Source of the DNA: Massilia sp. 9I
GTDB taxonomy: Bacteria; Pseudomonadota; Gammaproteobacteria; Burkholderiales; Burkholderiaceae_D
NCBI RefSeq assembly: GCF_902506415.1
Contig: NZ_LR733275.1
Coordinates: 5,449,515-5,513,514 of the forward strand
Length of the DNA stretch: 64,000 bases
Reading direction: 5' to 3'
The position numbers and the translations under genes are program-made. Shown here one piece after another: positions 18,408 through 25,233 of this stretch. The notes beneath the pieces are model-generated. The model was not told the DNA's origin, made no database searches, and was given only the letters and a program-made list of their open reading frames with translations. Position 1 is the stretch's first letter. Each line of letters opens with the position of its first letter.

Positions 18408-21079
18408 AGCACGAGGCGCATCTCGCGCATGCCTTCCAGGCCGGTCGACTTCACGGTGAAGCCCAGCTTCTTGACCATGCCGGTGATGCGCGAATTCTGC
18501 GGCAGCGCCTCGCCCACGATCTCGCGCGTGCCGCGCGCGCGGCAGTAGTCGATCAGCTTCTGCATCATGATTTTCCCGAGCCCCATGCCTTTCAGGTCCG
18601 AGCGCACCGTCACCGCGAACTCCGCCGTGATGTTGTCCGGGTCGGCCACGACCCTGCCCACCGCCAGGGTTTCGGCCACGCCGTCGGCGTTCGGGCGGGT
18701 GGCGATGAAGGCCATCTCGCGGTCGTAGTCGATCTGGGTGAAGCGCGCCAGCTGCGACGGCTGCAGCTCGCGGATGCGCACGAACATCCGGTAGCGCACG
18801 TCGTCGGGCGTGAGCGCATCGAAAAAGGCCAGGTGCGCCGGTCCGTCTTCAGGCCGGATCGGGCGCAGCAGCAGGGGCGCGCCATGCCACTCGATGGTCT
18901 CTTCCAGCTCGCGCGGATAGGGCCGGATCGCCAGCCGGTCGAGCGTGCTGCCGGAGCGGTCGGCCAGGGCGAGGCGCATGCGCGCGTCCAGCACCACGGT
19001 GCCGCGGCTGTCGGCCAGCAGCGGGTTCAGGTCCAGCTCCACGATTTCCGGGATGTCCGAGACCATGCGCGAGACCTGCACCAGGCTGGCCAGTACCGCG
19101 TCCATGTTCACCGGCGGGCGGTTGCGGTAGCCCGCCAGCAGCCGGGCCACGCGGGTGCGGTCGACCAGGTCGCGCGCCAGCACCAGGTTCAGCGGCGGCA
19201 GGCCGACCGCATGGTCGTCCGTGACTTCGACCGTCACCCCGCCCTGCCCGAACACGATCACCGGCCCGAACACGGCATCGAGCGCGGCGCCGACGATCAG
19301 CTCGTGCGCATTGGTCGAGCGCGCCATGGCCTGCACCGAATAGCCTTCGAAACGCGCCTGCGGGAACAGCTCGCCCAGGCGCTTGTGCATGCGTGCCGCC
19401 GCCGCCCGCACGCCGTCCGCGCTGTCGAGGTCGAGGGTCACGCCGCCGAAGTCCGACTTGTGCATCACGTCCGGCGTCAGGATCTTCACCGCCACCGGAT
19501 AGCCGATGTTCTGGGCCGCCTGCACCGCCTCGTCGACGGTCGCGGCGCGGCGCGTCTCGACCACCGCCATGCCGTAGGTGCGCAGGATGGCCTTGGTTTC
19601 CGGGTCGGACAGCAGGTAGCGTCCCTTGGCGATGGCTTCGCGCACCAGCGCCCGCGCCGCCGCCCGGTCCGGCGCCACCGTGCCCGCCATCGAGGGCGGC
19701 ACTTCCATCAAGAGGTTCTGGTTGCGCCGGTAGTGCACCAGCTGCAGGAAGCCGCTTACCGCGTCTTCCGGCGTGCGGAAGGCCGGCAGGCGCGCGCCGG
19801 ACGCGATCGCGCGCGCATCAAGCACCGCGGCCCCGCCCAGCCAGCACGAAAGCAGGGTCTTGGAAGCGCTGCGCGCCAGCGGCGCGATGGCGTCGGCAAC
19901 GTCGCGGCTGGCCACGGTCGCGGTAGGCGACTGGATCGCCAGCACCGCGTCTACCTGCGGGTCCTGCAGCAGGATTTCGAGGGTCTCGCGGTACAGCGCA
20001 GGCGCGGCGCCGCCCTGCAGGTCGACCACGTTGCCGCGCCGCCAGCGCGGCCCAAGCAGCGTGTCCAGGCGCTCGCGCGTGGCGTCGGAAAACTGCGCCT
20101 CGACCCCGCCGCCGTAGGCCAGCGCGTCGCGCGCCAGCACGCCCGGTCCGGCGCCGTTGCTGACGATGGCCAGGCGCTCGCCATGCAGCGGGCGCGCATA
20201 GGCCAGGGTCTCGGCGGCCGAGAACAGCTGGTCGGTGGTGTATACCCGCAGCATGCCGGCGCGCCGGATCGCGGCGTCGAACACGTCGTCGCGGCGCGCC
20301 AGCGCCCCGCTCTCGCTGGCCGCGGCCGGGACGTCGTCTTCTTCGCGTCCGGCCTTGAGCACCAGCACTGGTTTACTGCGCGCCGCCGCACGCGCCGCCG
20401 ACATGAACTTGCGCGCGTAGCGCAGGTCCTGCACGTAGAGCAGGATGGCGCTGGTCGCACCGTCGCTGGCCAGGTAATCGAGCACGTCGCCCAGGTCGAC
20501 GTCGGCCGCGTCGCCCAGCGCGATGAAGTGCGAGAAGCCGATGCCGCGCGTACGCGCCCAGTCCAGCACCCCGACCATCAGGGCGCCCGACTGCGACACG
20601 AAGGCGATCCGTCCGGGCAGCGCGCCGCTGGAAGCGACGCTGGCGTTCAGCCCCAGGCCGGGCGTCAGCAGGCCGGCGCTGTTCGGGCCCAGCACCCGCA
20701 GCAGGTAGGGATGGGCGGCATCGAGCATGGCCTGGCGCAGGCTGCGTCCGCGCTCGCGCGCTTCAAGCAGGCCGCTGCTCAGGACCACGGCCGCGCGGGT
20801 GCCGCGCTCACCCAACTGGCGCACGATCGCGGGGATGGTGCCCGGGGGCGTGCAGATCACCGCCAGCGCCGGCGCCTCGGGCAGCTCGGCCACGTTCGCG
20901 TAGCAGCGCCGCTCCGCCAGTTCGGCGTACTTGGGATTGACCGGCCAGACTTCGCCCTTGAAGGCGCCGGCCAGCAGGTTGTGCAGCAGCGTGGCCCCCA
21001 GGCTGCCCGGGCGTTCGGATGCCCCGATCAGCGCGACCGAGCTCGGTGCGAACAGATGCTCGAGGTTGCGAACGCTCAT
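18404..21079 (-). CDS. Pat-type protein acetyltransferase with inactive NDP-forming ligase half
   Basis: An 891-residue fusion protein. Order: CoA-binding Rossmann domain (LIGASERPGSLG), succinyl-CoA ligase-like domain, ATP-grasp domain (about 480-690), and a C-terminal GNAT acetyltransferase (about 720-885, with VRSDLKGMGLGKIMM as the acetyl-CoA loop). In active ADP-forming acetate-CoA ligases the phospho-His sits in S-H-T-G-A-L; here the segment reads S-E256-S-G-A-L. Loss of this His is known in bacterial Pat/PatZ enzymes, which acetylate lysines on proteins such as acetyl-CoA synthetase rather than making acetate. I infer the same role. The start MSVRN at 21079 fits the family; a longer start at 21124 is possible. 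Confidence 0.88.
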   Translation of the reverse strand: MSVRNLEHLFAPSSVALIGASERPGSLGATLLHNLLAGAFKGEVWPVNPKYAELAERRCYANVAELPEAPALAVICTPPGTIPAIVRQLGERGTRAAVVLSSGLLEARERGRSLRQAMLDAAHPYLLRVLGPNSAGLLTPGLGLNASVASSGALPGRIAFVSQSGALMVGVLDWARTRGIGFSHFIALGDAADVDLGDVLDYLASDGATSAILLYVQDLRYARKFMSAARAAARSKPVLVLKAGREEDDVPAAASESGALARRDDVFDAAIRRAGMLRVYTTDQLFSAAETLAYARPLHGERLAIVSNGAGPGVLARDALAYGGGVEAQFSDATRERLDTLLGPRWRRGNVVDLQGGAAPALYRETLEILLQDPQVDAVLAIQSPTATVASRDVADAIAPLARSASKTLLSCWLGGAAVLDARAIASGARLPAFRTPEDAVSGFLQLVHYRRNQNLLMEVPPSMAGTVAPDRAAARALVREAIAKGRYLLSDPETKAILRTYGMAVVETRRAATVDEAVQAAQNIGYPVAVKILTPDVMHKSDFGGVTLDLDSADGVRAAAARMHKRLGELFPQARFEGYSVQAMARSTNAHELIVGAALDAVFGPVIVFGQGGVTVEVTDDHAVGLPPLNLVLARDLVDRTRVARLLAGYRNRPPVNMDAVLASLVQVSRMVSDIPEIVELDLNPLLADSRGTVVLDARMRLALADRSGSTLDRLAIRPYPRELEETIEWHGAPLLLRPIRPEDGPAHLAFFDALTPDDVRYRMFVRIRELQPSQLARFTQIDYDREMAFIATRPNADGVAETLAVGRVVADPDNITAEFAVTVRSDLKGMGLGKIMMQKLIDYCRARGTREIVGEALPQNSRITGMVKKLGFTVKSTGLEGMREMRLVL

Positions 21080-21163
21080 ACAGATAGCCTTTCCACGCAA
21101 ATAGCTGCAGGGGAAGGATAGCAATGCTGCGCGAGGCGGCGCGCACCGAATGGCGCAGTAGGC

Positions 21164-21562
21164 TCAGGCGCGGCGCATCAGCCGGCGTTCGCGGCGCGCG
21201 GCCGGCAGTGCGCACAGCGCCGGCGAACGGGCCCGCAGTTCGCGCATGACCCCATCCGCCATGATGCGGGTGTGGCAGGCCAGCGTGGGCGCGTCGATCC
21301 CGGACTGCATCACGTGGGTGCGGAATACGCGCGCCTCGCCCAGCTCCAGTACGGCGACGCTGGCCAGCACGGCGCGGGAAGACTGCGGCGGCGCAGCGTA
21401 GAAATGGAGGCGATACTCGCGGTCCAGCAGCATGGTGCCGGCCAGGAAGCGGTCCAGGCCCACGTCGAACAGCACCTGCGCGATCACCTCGGCCGCGCGG
21501 CCGGTGATTTCTTCCTGATTTTTCCTGCGGCGTGGGCCGAGCAGGCGAAACAGCATGTGCAT
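21164..21562 (-). CDS. Hypothetical protein
   Basis: A 132-residue soluble protein that I do not recognise. The N-terminus is basic (RLLGPRRRKNQEE), the middle is mixed alpha/beta (GTMLLDREYRLHFYAAPPQSS, ASVAVLELGEARVF), and the C-terminus is Arg-rich. There is no membrane segment or signal peptide. It lies upstream of the acetyltransferase gene in the same direction with an 84-base gap. Coding character is supported by regular third-position GC and lack of a better frame; confidence is limited. Confidence 0.55.
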   Translation of the reverse strand: MHMLFRLLGPRRRKNQEEITGRAAEVIAQVLFDVGLDRFLAGTMLLDREYRLHFYAAPPQSSRAVLASVAVLELGEARVFRTHVMQSGIDAPTLACHTRIMADGVMRELRARSPALCALPAARRERRLMRRA

Positions 21563-21663
21563 GGCGCCCTCCGAGTAGATCCCCTCGGCATACTAACAGT
21601 CGCTTGCAAGCTCTGCAATATTCGGCCGCCCGGTGTTGTAAAAACCCATGCTAGAATGGCCGC

Positions 21664-22047
21664 GTGAAAATGCTCGTCCGCACCCTGCTCGTCTGGCTCG
21701 TGCTGCTGGCAGTCCCCTTCCAGGGATTCGCCGCGGCGGCGATGACTTGCGCGCACGGAATGGCGTCCTCATCGGCCAAGCACGCGGCCAAGCACGAAGC
21801 CAAGGCGCCCTGCCACGGCGACGCCGCTGCCAATGCCGCGGCGGACGACGACGGCGCCGGCGGGCCGCAGCACAAAAAGTGCGGCAACTGCGCCGCCTGC
21901 TCGGTGGGCACCGCCATGGCGCCTGCCTCCAGCCCTGCAGCCCCCGACTGCTGCCCGTGCAGCTGCTGCCCCGCCGCCGCCTCGGCGCGCGTGAGCGCAA
22001 GCGACCCCGATCTCCCCGAACGCCCTCCCCGTCACGCCCTCGCCTGA
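21664..22047 (+). CDS. Exported Cys/His-rich copper-cluster protein
   Basis: A 127-residue protein with an N-terminal signal segment (LLVWLVLLAVPFQGFAAAA). The mature part is rich in His and Cys: CAHG, KHAAKHEAKAPCHG, and clusters CGNCAAC and CCPCSCC. This suggests a periplasmic metal-binding protein. It opens a four-gene plus-strand group with the TolC-type protein and multicopper oxidase, so copper is the likely metal. The frame opens with GTG 21664; ATG 21670 is an equally good start. I do not know a named family with certainty; DUF2946-like proteins share the signal, Cys-pair and copper context. Confidence 0.7.
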   Translation: MKMLVRTLLVWLVLLAVPFQGFAAAAMTCAHGMASSSAKHAAKHEAKAPCHGDAAANAAADDDGAGGPQHKKCGNCAACSVGTAMAPASSPAAPDCCPCSCCPAAASARVSASDPDLPERPPRHALA

Positions 22048-22107
22048 TTCGTCCGGCCGCCGCGCGCTGCGCGTGCGCCCGTCCCGTATTCTCCGAACGA
22101 GGTTCCC

Positions 22108-22416
22108 ATGTTCCGTTTGATCTTGCCAGCCGTGCTGGCACTTGCCCCCGTTGTGGCCGGCGCGACGCCGCCACAAGCCGATGACGCCAAGGCGCCCGTC
22201 CCCGAAACGGCGTATCGCACGCCACAGGACTACCGGGCGGCCGAGACGCCACCCACCACGCCCGACCGCCACTGGGTGGAAGCGAATCGCACCGTCCTCG
22301 GCTACAAGCCGATGATGCTGACCATGCCCGAACGTGCGCCGGCGCCGGCGGAAAAGCCTGATAAGCCCGCGCCAGCCCACGACCATTCCGGGCATGACAA
22401 AGAGGGGCATCACTGA
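22108..22416 (+). CDS. Exported His-tailed protein of the copper cluster
   Basis: A 102-residue protein with a signal peptide (LPAVLALAPVVAGA, cleavage near residue 19). The mature chain is Pro-rich and ends APAHDHSGHDKEGHH, a short His/Asp metal-binding tail. A Met pair (YKPMMLTM) adds possible Cu(I) ligands. I infer a small periplasmic copper chaperone or store. Its stop codon overlaps the start of the TolC-type gene by one base, so translation is coupled. Confidence 0.7.
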   Translation: MFRLILPAVLALAPVVAGATPPQADDAKAPVPETAYRTPQDYRAAETPPTTPDRHWVEANRTVLGYKPMMLTMPERAPAPAEKPDKPAPAHDHSGHDKEGHH

Positions 22417-23756
22417 TGCGCGCCGCCCTCCTGCTTCCGCTACTGGTCCTGGCCGGCTGCGCCAGCACCAGCCCGCAAGAAGGCGCCGACGCCGTCGCGA
22501 CCCTGGTCCAGCAACGCCTTGGGGTCGCCCCGCGCCTCGCCGGGCCGGATGCCCAGGCCGTGAGCCAGGAAGTCGAGGCCCTGCTCAAGGAACCGGTCTC
22601 GATCGACGCCGCGGTGCGCATCGCTCTCCTGAATCACCCGGGCCTGCAGGCCACCTATTGGGACGTCGGCGTGGCCCAGGCCGACCTGGCCCAGGCTGCG
22701 CGCCTGCGCAATCCCGCGCTCGGATTCTCGCGCCTGTCCGGGCACGGCGAGGTCGAGATCGAGCGCTCGATCGGCTTCGATCTGGCCGGCCTGCTGACCA
22801 TGCCGCTGCGCCAGCGCATGGAAGCGCGCCGCGCAGAGTCGGCGCGCCTGAGCGTGGCAGCCGCCATCGAAGGCCACGCGCTGGCAACCCGCAAAGCCTG
22901 GATCGAGGCGGTCGCCGCCGGGCAAAGCCTGGTCTACGCACGCCAGGTGAACGTGGCGGCCGACGCCTCGGCCGAACTGATGGGCCGCATGGCCAAGGCG
23001 GGCAACGCCAGCCAGCTCGACCTGGCACGCGAACAGGCCTTCCATGCCGAAGCCGCCGCCGGGGTGCTGCGCGCCCAGCGCGCGCTCGACGGCGCACGCG
23101 AACACCTGACCCGCCAGCTCGGCCTCTGGGGTGCGCAGGCCGGCTACACGCTGCCGGAGCGCCTGCCCGAGCTGCCGGCCGCGCCGCGCGACCTAGCGCG
23201 CATCGAACAGACCGCCCTGGAACGGCGCCTGGACGTGCAGGCCGCGCGCGTCTCCGCCGAGCAGCTGGCGCGCGACCTGGGCCTCACGCGCAGCACGCGC
23301 TTCGTGAACGTGCTCGACCTCGGCTACCACAACAAGAGCGAAACGGGTTCGGCGCGCGCCAATGGCTACGAAGTCGGCCTGGAACTGCCGCTGTTCGACT
23401 GGGGCGGCGCCCGCGTCGCCCGCGCCGAAGCGCTCTACATGCAGGCCGTGTACCGGGTGCGCGACGCCGCCGTCAATGCCCGCAGCGAAGCGCGCGAGAG
23501 CTACCTGGGCTACCGCGCCAGCTATGACCTGGCGCGCCACTACCGCGACGAGGTCATCCCGCTACGCAAGAAGATCGCCGACGAGACCCTGCTGCGCTAC
23601 AACGGCATGCTGGCCAGCCCCTTCGAATTGCTGGCCGACGCGCGCGAACAGGCGCAGGCCGTAAGCAGCACCATCGACGCCCTCAAGGAATTCTGGCTGG
23701 CCGATTGCGCCCTCGAGGGCGCGCTGGGCGGCCGCCCGAACAAGGAAACCCCATGA
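22416..23756 (+). CDS. TolC/CusC-type outer-membrane lipoprotein
   Basis: A 446-residue outer-membrane efflux channel subunit. The signal peptide ends at lipobox LAGC (C15), so it is lipid-anchored like CusC. Two homologous coiled-coil/barrel halves follow (first about 55-240 with the ALLNHPGLQATYWDV motif, second about 250-435). No periplasmic adaptor or RND pump gene follows; instead the multicopper oxidase is coupled to it by ATGA overlap. It may use a pump encoded elsewhere, or serve export of the oxidised metal. Length and organisation are normal for the family. Confidence 0.88.
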   Translation: MRAALLLPLLVLAGCASTSPQEGADAVATLVQQRLGVAPRLAGPDAQAVSQEVEALLKEPVSIDAAVRIALLNHPGLQATYWDVGVAQADLAQAARLRNPALGFSRLSGHGEVEIERSIGFDLAGLLTMPLRQRMEARRAESARLSVAAAIEGHALATRKAWIEAVAAGQSLVYARQVNVAADASAELMGRMAKAGNASQLDLAREQAFHAEAAAGVLRAQRALDGAREHLTRQLGLWGAQAGYTLPERLPELPAAPRDLARIEQTALERRLDVQAARVSAEQLARDLGLTRSTRFVNVLDLGYHNKSETGSARANGYEVGLELPLFDWGGARVARAEALYMQAVYRVRDAAVNARSEARESYLGYRASYDLARHYRDEVIPLRKKIADETLLRYNGMLASPFELLADAREQAQAVSSTIDALKEFWLADCALEGALGGRPNKETP

Positions 23757-25120
23757 CCAACCGCAGACACTTCCTCACCAATGCCGGCGCTACCATGCTG
23801 GGCGCCTCCCTGATCAGCAAGGCCGGCGCCGCCGGACTGCCCGAAGCCCCGGTCCACAGCTCCAGCGCCACCGCCGCGCCCCTGGCGCCGCCCAACGGCC
23901 GGCCCTACAACCCGGTGGTCACCCTCAACGGCTGGACCCTGCCCTGGCGCATGAAGGACGGCGTCAAGGAATTCCACCTGGTCGCCGAACCCGTGGTGCG
24001 CGAACTCGCCCCCGGCATGCAGGCCAACCTGTGGGGCTACAACGGCCAGAGCCCGGGCCCGACCATCGAGGTGGTCGAGGGCGACCGCGTGCGCATCTTT
24101 GTCACCAACAAGCTGCCCGAGCACACCAGCGTCCACTGGCACGGCCAGATCCTGCCCTGCGGGATGGATGGCATCACCGGCTTGACCCAGCCCGGCATCC
24201 CGCCCGGGAAGACCTTCGTCTACGAATTCGTGGCGCGCCACGCCGGCACCTTCATGTACCACCCGCATGCGGACGAGATGATGCAGATGGCGATGGGGAT
24301 GATGGGCTTCTGGGTGACGCACCCGAAGAACCCGAAGCAGCACGCGGTCGACCGCGACTACGTGTTCCTGCTCTCGTCCTACGACATCGAACCGGGCAGC
24401 TACACGCCGCGCACCAACACCATGCTCGACTTCAATCTGTGGACCTTCAACAGCCGGGTATTCCCCGGCATCGACCCGATGGTGGCGCGCCTGGGCGACA
24501 AGGTGCGCATCCGGGTCGGCAACCTGACCATGACCAACCACCCGATCCACCTGCACGGCCACACCTTCCAGGTGGCCGGCACCGACGGCGGTTGGGTGCA
24601 GCCCTCCGCGCGCTGGCCGGAAGTGACGACCGACGTCGCGGTGGGCCAGATGCGCGCGATCGAGTTCGTAGCCGACAATCCCGGCGACTGGGCCTTCCAC
24701 TGCCACAAGTCGCACCACACAATGAACGCGATGGGCCACGACGTGCCGAACCTGGCCGGGGTCGACCACCGCGGCGTGGCGCGCAAGATCAACAGCCTGG
24801 TGCCGGGCTACATGGTGATGGGCGACCGCGGCGGCTCGATGGGCGACATGCGCATGCGCCTGCCGCAGAACACCTTGCCCATGATGGACGGCAAAGGACC
24901 GTTCGGGAACATGGAGATGGGCGGGATGTTCACGGTGCTGAAGGTGCGCGAAGGACTGGCGCGCGGGGATTACACCGATCCGGGCTGGTACAAGCATCCG
25001 GCGGGGACCGTGGCGCGGGAGTGGACCGGGGAGCTGCCGGCGGCGCCGAGTGCGGCGGCTGCGCCGGCGTCGGAGCAGCCGGCGATGAATGCGAAGAAGC
25101 CGACTTCGCATAAGCATTGA
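23753..25120 (+). CDS. Tat-exported multicopper oxidase (copper resistance)
   Basis: A 455-residue periplasmic cuprous oxidase candidate. The N-terminus NRRHFLTNAG is a twin-arginine signal. Copper ligands are visible: H-W-H in SVHWHGQ, HPHADEM, HPIHLHGH, and the T1/T3 motif HCHKSHHTMNAMGH near residue 320. A Met-rich loop (MGDMRMRL, LPMMDG, NMEMGGM) resembles the Met-rich substrate region of CueO/CopA oxidases. It is coupled to the TolC-type gene and closes the copper operon. The C-terminal tail is Ala/Pro rich. A REP-like pair follows directly. Confidence 0.9.
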   Translation: MTNRRHFLTNAGATMLGASLISKAGAAGLPEAPVHSSSATAAPLAPPNGRPYNPVVTLNGWTLPWRMKDGVKEFHLVAEPVVRELAPGMQANLWGYNGQSPGPTIEVVEGDRVRIFVTNKLPEHTSVHWHGQILPCGMDGITGLTQPGIPPGKTFVYEFVARHAGTFMYHPHADEMMQMAMGMMGFWVTHPKNPKQHAVDRDYVFLLSSYDIEPGSYTPRTNTMLDFNLWTFNSRVFPGIDPMVARLGDKVRIRVGNLTMTNHPIHLHGHTFQVAGTDGGWVQPSARWPEVTTDVAVGQMRAIEFVADNPGDWAFHCHKSHHTMNAMGHDVPNLAGVDHRGVARKINSLVPGYMVMGDRGGSMGDMRMRLPQNTLPMMDGKGPFGNMEMGGMFTVLKVREGLARGDYTDPGWYKHPAGTVAREWTGELPAAPSAAAAPASEQPAMNAKKPTSHKH

Positions 25121-25122
25121 CC

Positions 25123-25233
25123 GTAGGGTGGGCGGATCTCCGCCCACGCGGTGATAGTTTGCAGCGAGATCATCCCGCACGAAAGCGGAGCCGCTAGCGA
25201 TCACCGCGTGGGCAGGAAACCTGCCCACCCTAC
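25123..25233. repeat. Inverted pair of REP-like elements (BIME-like)
   Basis: Two copies of a 32-33-bp palindromic unit face each other (25123-25154 and 25201-25233) around a 46-base spacer. Each unit begins GTAGGGTGGGC, forms a hairpin, and ends GCCCACGCGGTGA. Bases at the top of the stem differ between copies in a paired way (cgg/ccg against cag/ctg), so the hairpin is kept. The right unit supplies the TAG stop of the hybrid kinase. The unit recurs in part at 10374. Confidence 0.85.
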
